A stretch of DNA of 64,000 nt, taken from the NCBI GenBank assembly GCA_964641155.1, contig CAZXJO010000003.1, positions 62,001 through 126,000 on the forward strand, read 5' to 3'. Under the pieces are notes generated by a model. It worked only from the letters and a program-made list of their open reading frames with translations, made no database searches and was not told where the DNA came from. The DNA comes from DTCV01 sp964641155. Lineage in GTDB: Archaea > Thermoproteota > Thermoprotei_A > Sulfolobales > NBVN01. Shown piece by piece: positions 18,892-27,560 of the stretch. The position numbers and the translations under genes were made by a program. Every line of letters starts with the position of its first letter. Position 1 is the stretch's first letter.

Positions 18892-19989
18892 TTAGTGCGT
18901 TAACCTAAACTTTTTAGTGAAGCCACCTAACTTCATGATGTTCAAGTATTCGGCATCCACCTCACCTTTAATCGGCCATAACGTGTGGGGTTTCCTAACA
19001 CTATTAACTTTCAAAATGACTCCAACGATTTTGTCCACCTTCTCATCTCTGGGTATGTCCGACCTAATTATGTTCGCGATCGGGAACCTTAAATCGCTGT
19101 TCAGGCACGGTACTATAGCACCGTCGGGGGATACCCTAATCCTGCTGCAGCCAGCGCAAAAAATCGGGTTTAGTACGGGTCTGACAACCTCTACGGTGGT
19201 TCCGCTTGGCAGTACGTAAATTGGTCTGTTATGTAGTTCACCCCTAATTACTACTTTGGAAGCTTTTTCATGCAATTCCTTTAGGAACTTACTTAAAGAC
19301 ATGTAGTAGCCATTAAATAAACTCCTACCTCTTCCAACAGGGTGTAGCTCAATTAACTGAACATGTATTCCCAGACTTTCAGAAAATCTTACGATATCCC
19401 ATATCTCATCCTCGTTAACTCCTTTCAACGCCACGAAGTTTATCTTAACCTTACTCATGTTGTGGTTAGCGGCCTCTCTAATACCAGAAGTAACTTTCTC
19501 TAACGCATTAACACCTGTTATGAATCCGAACCTACCCGGCTTAAGCGAGTGAAGACTCACATTCACCCTATCAAGGCCTGCCTCAACCAGGTCGCCGACA
19601 CGTTCCTTAAGTAAGAAACCGTTGGTAGTCATCGAAACCTCTTCAGCTTTACCGTATTTTCTCAAACCCCTAACAATCTCGACAACATCTTCTCTTAAAA
19701 GAGGTTCACCCCCGGTAATTTTATACTTCCTCACGCCCACTTTAGCGAGAGCTTCAGAAACAAGAACTAATTCCTCTGGACTTAACTCGTTCTCATCTCC
19801 CTGCGAGTTTTCGCGATGGCAGAAAACGCATCTGAAATTACATCTTAACGTAATCACTAATCTAGCGTTAATTAACTGCCTCCCATATCTGTCAATTAGT
19901 GCCGTAAAGTAGTCCCTCACATTTAATGCCTTAAATAGGGTAAATATCTCTATAATATCCCTTATACTACGTTTTATCAAGTAAGGCAT
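18892..19989 (-). CDS. moaA: GTP 3',8-cyclase, molybdopterin synthesis
   Basis: Radical SAM enzyme that starts molybdenum cofactor synthesis from GTP. The N-terminal cluster motif CNFRCVFCHRE (CX3CX2C) is near residue 51, TGGEPLLREDVVEIVR follows, and the second cluster is in NPIFCAGCSRIRVSPDGAIVPCL. The full ORF gives 365 residues with a 40-residue leader before the usual GRxLTNLR-like start. A GTG at 19920 with a TATA-like element ahead of it may be the true start (342 residues). The partner moaC is 7 kb away. Confidence 0.9.
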   Translation of the reverse strand: MPYLIKRSIRDIIEIFTLFKALNVRDYFTALIDRYGRQLINARLVITLRCNFRCVFCHRENSQGDENELSPEELVLVSEALAKVGVRKYKITGGEPLLREDVVEIVRGLRKYGKAEEVSMTTNGFLLKERVGDLVEAGLDRVNVSLHSLKPGRFGFITGVNALEKVTSGIREAANHNMSKVKINFVALKGVNEDEIWDIVRFSESLGIHVQLIELHPVGRGRSLFNGYYMSLSKFLKELHEKASKVVIRGELHNRPIYVLPSGTTVEVVRPVLNPIFCAGCSRIRVSPDGAIVPCLNSDLRFPIANIIRSDIPRDEKVDKIVGVILKVNSVRKPHTLWPIKGEVDAEYLNIMKLGGFTKKFRLTH

Positions 19990-20076
19990 ACTCAGATTAA
20001 ACTTATTATCCTTGATAACTTAGTTAATCTACGGAGCGAGTAGCGAAGGCTGATTAAAGTTGAGAGTGATGGCACC

Positions 20077-20277
20077 ATGTCTAGAAAGGGTAGTGATGGC
20101 ATATGCCCTAAGTGTGGTGGCAAGATGCTGACCCTCATGGAGTCTGAAAGCAACAGTGACGGCTTAAAACATGTGAGGTACTTAAGCAAATGTAGGAGCT
20201 GTAATGAGGTCAACGTTATTGAAGAGCTAACTGTTAGGAAGCATGGACATTACGTAGAAATCATACTGAGGAAATAG
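20077..20277 (+). CDS. small zinc-ribbon protein
   Basis: 66 residues with two CxxC knuckles, CPKCG (residues about 10-14) and CRSC (about 39-42), spaced as in archaeal zinc ribbons, followed by a basic, beta-rich tail (VRKHGHYVEIILRK). Such proteins often bind nucleic acid or act as transcription or translation accessories; no specific role can be assigned. It is divergent from moaA and followed by a T7 run. Confidence 0.65.
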   Translation: MSRKGSDGICPKCGGKMLTLMESESNSDGLKHVRYLSKCRSCNEVNVIEELTVRKHGHYVEIILRK

Positions 20278-20290
20278 GGTAAATTCACAT

Positions 20291-20297
20291 TTTTTTA
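20291..20297 (+). terminator. oligo-T terminator after the zinc-ribbon gene
   Basis: Seven T residues 14 bases after the stop codon, matching the U-rich terminators of archaeal transcripts. No strong hairpin precedes it. Confidence 0.5.
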
Positions 20298-20474
20298 TCT
20301 TGGTTAAGCCATATAATGGCCGCCAAGGATTTAATTATCTTTGAAACAACTTAAACATTCAATAACCTAGTAACACTTATTATAACTCACCCGAGAGATA
20401 ACCCGGGGAAGAGAATTCCACAACGAATATTTTCATCGGCAGACATCAAGCCACAGACCAAATACGTTGTATAT

Positions 20475-20675
20475 GTGGTAGTTGATAGATGTAAGGAGTG
20501 CGGATTATGCATAAGTAATTGCCCGAAGGGGGTTCTGATGCGGGGTAAAGAACTCAATGCAAGGGGTTATAGGTATCCGGTACCTGAGCGCATCGATGAT
20601 TGCATAGGATGTAGGCTCTGCGAGTACGTCTGCCCGGATTTTGCGATATTTGTGGTGAGGGGTGGGGGTCCGTGA
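20475..20675 (+). CDS. korD: 2-oxoacid:ferredoxin oxidoreductase delta (ferredoxin) subunit
   Basis: 66 residues with two 4Fe-4S motifs, CKECGLCISNCPKG and CIGCRLCEYVCPD, as in the delta subunit that passes electrons to ferredoxin. The GTG start at 20475 is the only plausible one. Its TGA overlaps the korA GTG (GTGA). The order delta-alpha-beta-gamma matches the 2-oxoglutarate (Kor) type; the exact 2-oxoacid cannot be fixed from the sequence. Confidence 0.88.
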   Translation: MVVDRCKECGLCISNCPKGVLMRGKELNARGYRYPVPERIDDCIGCRLCEYVCPDFAIFVVRGGGP

Positions 20676-21796
20676 GGCTGGACTTTCTGACCGGTAACCA
20701 CGCAGTTGCTGAGGCTGCACTCACGGCGGGCCTTAAATTCTACGCGGGCTACCCAATAACGCCATCAAGTGAGATATTCGAGCATCTAGCTATGAAGTTA
20801 CCCGAGAAGGGGGGTATTGTCATGCAATGCGAGGATGAAATCGCATCAATAAACGCCGTAATAGGTGCTTCGTGGGGCGGTGCTAAGGCTATGACGGCCA
20901 CCAGCGGTCCCGGGTTTAGCCTAATGGTAGAAGGACTTAGTCTAGCAATAATGACTGAAACGCCCCTAGTGATTGCTTACGTTATGCGTGCAGGCCCATC
21001 CACGGGCATTGCCACCAAATCGGGACAATACGACGTGATGCAAGTTAGGTGGGCGGCGCACGGCAACTATGAAATAATTGCCTACGCCCCGTGGTCTGTG
21101 CAGGAGCTCTACGACCTAACGATAAAGTCTTTCAACGTCTCGGAAGCTTTAAGAGTTCCCGTTATCCTACTTTCGGACGCTACCTTAGCACATATATGGG
21201 AGAGGGTAGTTATTGCAGAACCCGGTGAGGTGATGATAATAAACCGGAAGAAACCTAAGGTGAGTAAGGAGCTCTACAAACCGTTTGAACCTGAGGAGGA
21301 CTTGGTGCCCCCGATGGCAACGTTCGGTGAAGGGTATAGGGTCTTAGTTGAGTCACTAACTCATGACGAGAGAGGGTATTATAAAGCAACAAACGATGTT
21401 CAGAGGAAACTTGTGTGGAGATTAATCAATAAGGTTAGGAAGAACATGCACATGCTAGTTGACTCAGCTTCGTACTACGTTGAGGACGCTGAGTACGTGG
21501 TAGTGGCGTACGGAAGTACTGCCAGGTCTGTTTACGCGTTAGTTAAGGAGCTGAGGAGGAACGGTGTTAAAGCAGGTCTCTACAGGCCAAAGCTATTATG
21601 GCCTACTGATGAGGAAGGACTTATAAAGGCAACGCACACCGCGAAAAAAGTTTTCGTGGTTGAGAATAACGCTGGAGTGTACGTCAATGAGGTGTCCAGG
21701 GTTTTAAAGCATAAGGAAGTGGTGTCAATCCCTATAATCGACATCGAGATCCCGACACCTGATGAAATTTTCGAGGCGATGAAGGAATGGATGTGA
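20672..21796 (+). CDS. korA: 2-oxoacid:ferredoxin oxidoreductase alpha subunit
   Basis: 374 residues. GYPITPSSEIFEHLA near the N-terminus is the characteristic pyrimidine-binding region, followed by TATSGPGFSLMVEGL. A C-terminal transketolase-like domain has VVAYGSTARS and KTVFVVENNAG-like sequence. Part of a ferredoxin-dependent enzyme that oxidatively decarboxylates a 2-oxoacid to an acyl-CoA. GTG start overlapping korD; the stop overlaps korB by 10 bases. Confidence 0.92.
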   Translation: MRLDFLTGNHAVAEAALTAGLKFYAGYPITPSSEIFEHLAMKLPEKGGIVMQCEDEIASINAVIGASWGGAKAMTATSGPGFSLMVEGLSLAIMTETPLVIAYVMRAGPSTGIATKSGQYDVMQVRWAAHGNYEIIAYAPWSVQELYDLTIKSFNVSEALRVPVILLSDATLAHIWERVVIAEPGEVMIINRKKPKVSKELYKPFEPEEDLVPPMATFGEGYRVLVESLTHDERGYYKATNDVQRKLVWRLINKVRKNMHMLVDSASYYVEDAEYVVVAYGSTARSVYALVKELRRNGVKAGLYRPKLLWPTDEEGLIKATHTAKKVFVVENNAGVYVNEVSRVLKHKEVVSIPIIDIEIPTPDEIFEAMKEWM

Positions 21797-22599
21797 TCCA
21801 TCCCCTAGACCGTTACTTGAGAACGGATAGATTACCGCATATGTGGTGTCCAGGCTGCGGCATAGGTATAGCGGTCTCATCACTTCTGAGGTCCATCGAC
21901 AGACATATAAGGGAGGGACATTTCACACAGGACAACGTCGCAGCTGTGTCAGGGATAGGATGCACTGCCCGAGCAACCCTTTACCTGAACTTCGACTCAG
22001 CACACGTCATACATGGTAGGGCAATACCGTTTGCAACGGGTTTGAAATTAGTCAGACCTGACTTAAGGGTCATCGTGATAGGTGGTGATGGCGATATAGT
22101 TGCCATAGGGGGTAACCACCTGATACACGCTGCGAGGAGGAACATGGACTTAACCGTGATCATGGTTAATAACATGATTTATGGTATGACCGGAGGTCAG
22201 GTGGCCCCAACGACTCCCTCCGGGGTGTATACGACGACGACTCCCCAAGGTAACTACGAATATTCGATTAACGTGATTAAGTTGCTTTCAGCGTTAAACG
22301 TCAATTATCTTGCCAGAGCCTCCGTCACACATCCCCACCTCCTCGACAGATACCTGTACACGGCATTAGGTAAGGATGGCTTAGCATTTGTGGAAATCAT
22401 ATCCCCATGTCCCGAAGTCTTCGGCAGACACATAGGTTGTAAAGACCCGAAGGAGTTGTTCGAAAGAATTAAGTCTCTGATCAGGTATAAGGGGAAGCCG
22501 TCGGTTGAGGATTCCGACATAGTGTGGGGTAAGGAAATAGTCGTCGGTGAGTTCATAAACGATAATAAGATTAGCTTTATGAAGACTATCAGGAGGTGA
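21787..22599 (+). CDS. korB: 2-oxoacid:ferredoxin oxidoreductase beta (TPP) subunit
   Basis: 270 residues binding thiamine diphosphate and a 4Fe-4S cluster. WCPGCGIGI and GIGCTAR hold cluster cysteines, GGDGDIVAIGGNHLIHAARRN and NNMIYGMTGGQ form the TPP-magnesium site, and SPCPE supplies the last conserved cysteine. Starts inside the end of korA. An AGGAGGTGA ribosome site for korC is built into its last codons. Confidence 0.93.
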   Translation: MDVIHPLDRYLRTDRLPHMWCPGCGIGIAVSSLLRSIDRHIREGHFTQDNVAAVSGIGCTARATLYLNFDSAHVIHGRAIPFATGLKLVRPDLRVIVIGGDGDIVAIGGNHLIHAARRNMDLTVIMVNNMIYGMTGGQVAPTTPSGVYTTTTPQGNYEYSINVIKLLSALNVNYLARASVTHPHLLDRYLYTALGKDGLAFVEIISPCPEVFGRHIGCKDPKELFERIKSLIRYKGKPSVEDSDIVWGKEIVVGEFINDNKISFMKTIRR

Positions 22600-22605
22600 A
22601 GAATT

Positions 22606-23148
22606 ATTAGATGTGAAGTACTTATTGCGGGCCGTGGAGGTCAAGGAGTGCTACTAATAGGTAGGGTTCTAGGGGTCGCCGCTTCTAAATATCAGAATCT
22701 CTACGTCACGTGTAGTGAGGCTTATGTTGCTGAAACCAGGGGCGGTGATTCGAGGGTGGATATAATAATAGCTACGAGTGAGGAGGAATTAGACTACATA
22801 AAGGTTAGGAAGGCCGATATAGCCTTATTTCTTCATCAAGACCAGTTGACGAGATTCAGCAATTTGGTAGGAAACAGCGCCACGGTATTTGTTGATAGTT
22901 CCTTAGTTAAGGAACTACCAGGACAATGTGAGTGGAAGATCTTCAAAGCACCATATACGGAACTAGCTGAAAGTACTTTCAGAACGCCTAGGGTGGCCAA
23001 CATGATAGCCCTTGGCCACTTAGTGGGCACCTCAAAGCTGGTTTCCGAAGGCTCCGTCGAGAAAGCTATTGACGAATTAGTAAAGGGTGAGTGGAGGGAC
23101 TTGAATATAACAGCGTATAACCTAGGGTTGAGGATCCAAGGTACGTGA
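22606..23148 (+). CDS. korC: 2-oxoacid:ferredoxin oxidoreductase gamma subunit, probable ATT start
   Basis: 180 residues if read from ATT at 22606. The conserved N-terminus CEVLIAGRGGQGVLL, with the GxGGQG motif, lies entirely upstream of the first standard start codon (GTG at 22648). Between the korB stop (22599) and the motif no ATG, GTG or TTG is in frame; ATT codons occur at 22603 and 22606. A perfect AGGAGGTGA ends 6 bases before 22606, so initiation on ATT is the best explanation. A sequencing error is the alternative. Confidence 0.85.
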   Translation: MRCEVLIAGRGGQGVLLIGRVLGVAASKYQNLYVTCSEAYVAETRGGDSRVDIIIATSEEELDYIKVRKADIALFLHQDQLTRFSNLVGNSATVFVDSSLVKELPGQCEWKIFKAPYTELAESTFRTPRVANMIALGHLVGTSKLVSEGSVEKAIDELVKGEWRDLNITAYNLGLRIQGT

Positions 23149-23228
23149 ACCAACTTCGAGAACGTTGCTATCGTCGTAAAGCTTAAATTACACTTCCGTC
23201 CTAGGTTAATGGCGACTAGGTGAACTGA

Positions 23229-24227
23229 TTGCCATCATCCACGACAATATACGCTAGCAGGGACTTAGATGCTATTTTCGCGACTGCTGCGCTAGCTACT
23301 ACGCTGTCTAGAAAGGGTTTTAAGGTCTTTGTAGAGTTCCCCAAGTCCTCGGATATGAGCAAAATCAGCATAGTGAACTCCTACTCCGTAGACATAACAC
23401 ACCTGAATAACGTTCAAATCAGGAACTCCGTAGCAGTAACTCACATACTGCCGAAGAGGTTGGGCCTAGTTTACAAGTACGATAACGATGGGAGACACAT
23501 CATCACTATGAAGTTGAGTAACATCAGTTCCACTGTGGAGGTGGTCTTGGAGTATGTGAAAACCCTCAACGACAGCATATACATCCCTCAGGAACTTCTG
23601 AAAGATCTCGCGCGCATGAAATTCAGGGAAATATCTCGACTGACCCGCACCGGGAGGTCAATATACTACGCCTATAAGTGGGGGTTAGGTAGGGACGAAA
23701 CACTACTCACCCTGTATAACTACGCATACACCGTGTTCACTTCGAAAAACATGAAGGTCACCCCTGAGATAGAGAGGGATGCAAAGAACTACGAACACGC
23801 GCTCTCGCTAATCAACGTAATGATCACTGAGAAAATGTATGAAGTTGTGGGAGATGCAGCCATTGTTGTGATTTCCAGCAAGTACGGGGGCAACGAATTC
23901 ATAAAGAGCAACCTCAACTACTTAAGGGCCGTTGCCAACGAATTGCTCGGTAACTTATGCAAGGAACACAAAGTCTCGGTAATGGTGGGTGAGGGGGGTT
24001 CAGGGCATGATATTAGGTTATGCGTAAATAGGGAGTTGGGCATCGATGTCAGCAAGATCTTAAGCGGACTGCCCAGCGATGTCTCAGACATGATCGCTTA
24101 CAGAACAACTAAAACCCATGCACACATAACGTTTAAAAACGCTGAATTAGCCACGCTGGATAACGCATTAAAAATCACTAAGGCATTACTCTCCAGCAGC
24201 ACGGCTATTCTAAACCAATCCCAGTAA
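23229..24227 (+). CDS. DHH/DHHA1-like protein with degenerate catalytic motifs
   Basis: 332 residues. The N-terminus YASRDLDAIFATAALA looks like the DHH-family phosphoesterase motif (normally HxDxDAIAS), and near the C-terminus GEGGSGHDIRLCV resembles the DHHA1 GGGGH motif. The DHH triad itself is absent, so it is probably not an active nuclease or phosphatase of the standard type. No membrane segments. The start shown is the TTG after GTGAACTGA-like sequence. It follows korC by 80 bases on the same strand. Function unknown. Confidence 0.55.
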   Translation: MPSSTTIYASRDLDAIFATAALATTLSRKGFKVFVEFPKSSDMSKISIVNSYSVDITHLNNVQIRNSVAVTHILPKRLGLVYKYDNDGRHIITMKLSNISSTVEVVLEYVKTLNDSIYIPQELLKDLARMKFREISRLTRTGRSIYYAYKWGLGRDETLLTLYNYAYTVFTSKNMKVTPEIERDAKNYEHALSLINVMITEKMYEVVGDAAIVVISSKYGGNEFIKSNLNYLRAVANELLGNLCKEHKVSVMVGEGGSGHDIRLCVNRELGIDVSKILSGLPSDVSDMIAYRTTKTHAHITFKNAELATLDNALKITKALLSSSTAILNQSQ

Positions 24228-24240
24228 GTTTCTAGGATAA

Positions 24241-24660
24241 AGAGTATTTACGGAATTGTTGGGGTTGTTAAGAACTCACTACGTTGGTGTATTAGTTAAT
24301 AATGCTGACTTCGGCCACCACTTACTAAGGAGTTAATTAAGTTTATGAGGGAAGGGTCTGTAGTGGTTAAATTGATTACAGCAGGTATTTACGTATTTGA
24401 GTAAATTACCTATATACGGAGCTAGTAAATTAGCACTGTACTACGCTACGGAAGTCTTAAGGAGGGAATTACCTAAGAAGTCAATAAATGTAATATCAGT
24501 ACATCCAGGCATGATTAGGACTGAATTCCATGGGAGGGTTGGAATGGGTAAGGTAAGGGGTGGTGTAGAAGCGGGTAAGGTAGCTAAAGCTATTGAGGAG
24601 AGGAAGAAGGAAGTCTACATGCCATACTACTTCAAGGATATCAAAGTTATTCGGTCCTAA
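24241..24660 (+). pseudogene. short-chain dehydrogenase remnant
   Basis: Three frames carry consecutive SDR pieces: from 24241 TELLGLLRTHYVGVLVNNADFG (the NNAG motif), then around 24352 EGSVVVKLITAG (normally RIVNISSxAG), then from about 24394 LPIYGASKLALYYATEVLRRE (the YxxxK catalytic pair) and VHPGMIRTEF. The N-terminal Rossmann glycine motif and part of the middle are missing, and stops separate the pieces. Only the last 87 codons remain open. This is a decayed gene. Confidence 0.8.
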
Positions 24661-24913
24661 ACCAACACCATACTTCTAATACCTGGTAAATCAATCAAGT
24701 AGCCAGAAGTGATGACTTATATAAGACTATTCCAGGACTTCACAATCACCCGAATCCCTGACCTCTTCCTCTGGAACACTTCTCTATATTGGTGATGCCT
24801 AAGTGTACCTACAAATATGTTAAAATAATTATGTAAATAACACATGTATCCATAAAAATTTATTTATAATTTTGTATGATTAAATTAAATGGTATTTATT
24901 TTAATATTTATTA

Positions 24914-26386
24914 ATGGAGTGTTCATGGTATAAATTGAAGGTAGTCCCCATGTCGGAAGGTCCTTCCTCCTACCTCCAAAGACCTCATGGTTTTGCTGGG
25001 GAAAGACCTATACCTAAGCCACCTGCTGGTGCTGAGACCGTTCGTGGAGTTCTCGCTATGTTAGGCCCGGCATATATTATGGCTGCCATGGAGGTAGGTA
25101 GTGGTGAGTTAGTATTTAGCGCTCAAGCAGGTGCTAGGGTAGGCTTAATACTTGCTTGGACCTTACTCCTAAGTGCTATATTCAAGACCACAAATAACGA
25201 GTTTGCGATAAGGTATGTCATGGCTACTGGTGAATCACCTATGATGATGTACCAACGTATTCATCCAGCATTCTGCACCTTCTACTGGGTAATACAGTTA
25301 ATAGTTAGACACTACATGTTCTGGCCTGCAGGTGCTGCATTAACTATGGCTGGCATAGTTATTGAGGGTTACGGCGTTAAAGGTGTTGATCCGGTAATTA
25401 TAGGGCTTCTGCTTTATGCCATAATACTCCCATTACTTCTAGTTGCTAAGAGAGCTTATGAAATTGTAGAGAAGGCCTGTACCATCATGGTCGTTTCAAT
25501 GTTCATAAGTATGTTAGTGGTTGGTGCCTTAATAACCACACCTGAAAGAATTGCTGAGTTATTTGTAGGGCTTTTCAGCTTCGGGGTGATACCTGCAGGG
25601 GCGGCGGACTTAGCCATTAGGTTATTGGCGTGGGCCTTCGGCGGAGGTCCTGAAGAATCTCTAAAGTACGGAATATACGTTAGGGAGAAGGGATATGGAA
25701 TGGCTAGTGAGGTACCTAAGTTAGTGAGGGGTGGGAAGGAAGAACCTGTAGTAATTGGTTGGAAGCCTTCTACAGATCCCGAGAGCTTACGTAACTGGAA
25801 GATATGGTTGAGAATAGCTCAGACGGATTTATGGGGTATTTACTTACCGATGGGTCTTATAGGTTCGTTAATATTCATGTACTGCGCTACATGGATGTTA
25901 AAGCCAGCTGGTTTGGTACCCTCAGGTTATAAATTAGCTGTAGTTCAGGCCGAGTTCTTCAGGAGGTTCACCGGTGAGATTGGTGCTATGGTCTACCTCT
26001 TCCTAGCTATGGTGGTCTTATGGAGCACTGCTGTAGGTAATATGGACTCCTATAACAGGATAGTAGCTAGTGCTTTAAGAGTTCAGTTCCCATTCCTTAG
26101 GAAGGTCTCCGAGTATAAGTTATGGGCTGCCTTGGTGGTCGCATACTTCTTCCTAATGATACCTGCCATGGTAGGTGTTAAACAGCCTGAGCTACTACTG
26201 CTCATAGATATATACCTTTCGGTACTACTTATGGCTCTAGCATTCTTAGTGCCCTTCATAGCGAATTTACTCTGGGTTCCCAAACAGTTAAGACCTCACC
26301 CGATAAAGTTCGTAATATTAGCAGGTGGTATAGTATTCTACCTATACTTCGCTATATTGGTGTTGATGGGGGTAGCACGTCCGTAA
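24914..26386 (+). CDS. Nramp-like membrane transporter
   Basis: About 490 residues with roughly 11 membrane segments. The first membrane segment reads GPAYIMAAMEVGSGELVFSA, like the TM1 of Nramp-related carriers, but the canonical DPGN metal-binding motif and the MPH motif of TM6 are not present, so the substrate may not be a divalent metal. A long soluble insertion (residues about 245-300) separates two halves. ATG at 24914 or, more like the family, ATG at 24950 (MSEGPSS). The region just upstream is very AT-rich with TATA-like TTTATTTATAA. Confidence 0.65.
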   Translation: MECSWYKLKVVPMSEGPSSYLQRPHGFAGERPIPKPPAGAETVRGVLAMLGPAYIMAAMEVGSGELVFSAQAGARVGLILAWTLLLSAIFKTTNNEFAIRYVMATGESPMMMYQRIHPAFCTFYWVIQLIVRHYMFWPAGAALTMAGIVIEGYGVKGVDPVIIGLLLYAIILPLLLVAKRAYEIVEKACTIMVVSMFISMLVVGALITTPERIAELFVGLFSFGVIPAGAADLAIRLLAWAFGGGPEESLKYGIYVREKGYGMASEVPKLVRGGKEEPVVIGWKPSTDPESLRNWKIWLRIAQTDLWGIYLPMGLIGSLIFMYCATWMLKPAGLVPSGYKLAVVQAEFFRRFTGEIGAMVYLFLAMVVLWSTAVGNMDSYNRIVASALRVQFPFLRKVSEYKLWAALVVAYFFLMIPAMVGVKQPELLLLIDIYLSVLLMALAFLVPFIANLLWVPKQLRPHPIKFVILAGGIVFYLYFAILVLMGVARP

Positions 26387-26478
26387 CACATACCTACCCA
26401 AATCAAAGATTTTTCATACACTTTCCATACACTTAAAACGTTAAAATTACGTTTAACTTGATACACTTAGGTGGTGAT

Positions 26479-26943
26479 TTGGATCACAAATCTAAAATAC
26501 TCCTAGGCTTTTCATTAATATTCCTAACCCCATTAGCAGTCCTATACCTAACATCTTTAACGAGCATGGAGTATGTAGCACCTATCACAACATACTTTAT
26601 ATGTATAGTCTTATTTATCTACGTGTATCATCAACTAGTTATGTCAGGCATAATATTTAGAATCCCTATACCATTAATTAGCAGGTCGCCTTCAGAAGCG
26701 TTTAAGTTCTTCATAAGGACTGGAGTTCTCTGGCTCATATTCCTCCCGACGTCGAGGATCTTAGGTGATCTTGTTAAGTGGTTTGTAACCGGGGAGTACG
26801 TAGAAGTTGTTAGAGGGGGTTACCCACTATACATACTTCAGTTAATGGTTATAGGTTTTGGAGCTGGTTCGTTCCTCTCAATACTCTACGTACAGATACT
26901 TAAGGGTAAAACCACCAAGGGTAGAAGACGTAAAAGAATGTAA
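26479..26943 (+). CDS. small integral membrane protein
   Basis: 154 residues from TTG at 26479, which has AGGTGG just upstream; an earlier TTG (26458) lacks a ribosome site. About four hydrophobic segments (residues about 7-25, 32-50, 75-95, 120-140) and a basic tail KGKTTKGRRRKRM facing the cytoplasm. It follows the Nramp-like gene by about 90 bases and may be co-transcribed. No family recognised. Confidence 0.6.
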   Translation: MDHKSKILLGFSLIFLTPLAVLYLTSLTSMEYVAPITTYFICIVLFIYVYHQLVMSGIIFRIPIPLISRSPSEAFKFFIRTGVLWLIFLPTSRILGDLVKWFVTGEYVEVVRGGYPLYILQLMVIGFGAGSFLSILYVQILKGKTTKGRRRKRM

Positions 26944-27041
26944 TGACATATGTTAAAGAATACCTAAAACACCTCCATTCAGAAGTTCTGCAGTAGTAAA
27001 CAGACTTATGCTTCTACAGCATCATACTTTGAGATTGCAGC

Positions 27042-27053
27042 GCTTTTAAAAGC
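27042..27053 (+). promoter_or_regulatory. TATA element of moaC
   Basis: GCTTTTAAAAGC about 38-48 bases before the possible moaC starts, consistent with a short-leader archaeal promoter. Confidence 0.45.
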
Positions 27054-27080
27054 CCTAAACATGATCTCTTGGTGTGTTGA

Positions 27081-27527
27081 TTGGTTTCAATGGTCGATGT
27101 GTCTGGTAAGGAAAGCACGTACAGAGAAGCGATTGCTGAAGGGTTTATAAAGCTTAGGAAGGAGACAATAGACATTATTAAGAAAGGCTCCGTAGAAAAG
27201 GGAGATGTGATTGATGTAGCAAAAATCGCGGGGATACTAGCCGCTAAGAAAGTACCTGAACTACTGCCCCTCTGCCACCCGATACCTATAACGCAGGTGA
27301 GTCTGGAGACGGAAATATTGGATGAAGGGATCAAGGTCCGCGCGTTGGTTAAGGCTAACGCCCAGACAGGTGTCGAAATGGAGGCCTTAACTGCGGTAGC
27401 AGTGGCTTTGCTGAACATATGGGATATGGTTAAGAAGTACGAAAAAGATGCCGAAGGCCAGTACCCCACAGCTGAGATAACTCATGTAAGAGTTATCCGC
27501 AAAGGTAAAGGGAAACTAAGTTCTTGA
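27081..27527 (+). CDS. moaC: cyclic pyranopterin monophosphate synthase
   Basis: Second step of molybdenum cofactor synthesis, acting on the MoaA product. Conserved MVDVSGKESTYREAIAEG, LLPLCHPIPIT and TGVEMEALTAVAVALLNIWD; 148 residues, normal size. The start may be the TTG at 27081 (GGTG upstream) or the ATG at 27090, three codons later. It is monocistronic and convergent with the kinase gene. Confidence 0.93.
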   Translation: MVSMVDVSGKESTYREAIAEGFIKLRKETIDIIKKGSVEKGDVIDVAKIAGILAAKKVPELLPLCHPIPITQVSLETEILDEGIKVRALVKANAQTGVEMEALTAVAVALLNIWDMVKKYEKDAEGQYPTAEITHVRVIRKGKGKLSS

Positions 27528-27560
27528 TCTGTTCGCCTCAATAGGGAGTCGTAATCACAT

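Noticed and set aside
24706..24770. Second C/D-box sRNA candidate: GTGATGA followed 42 bases later by CTGA, with flanking CCAGA/TCTGG
   Set aside because: No D' or C' box in between, an 8-base unpaired stretch before the closing stem, and no good TATA upstream.
26960..27040. Minus-strand ATGATGC...CTGA, possible C/D sRNA
   Set aside because: Box C is imperfect and no internal boxes are found.
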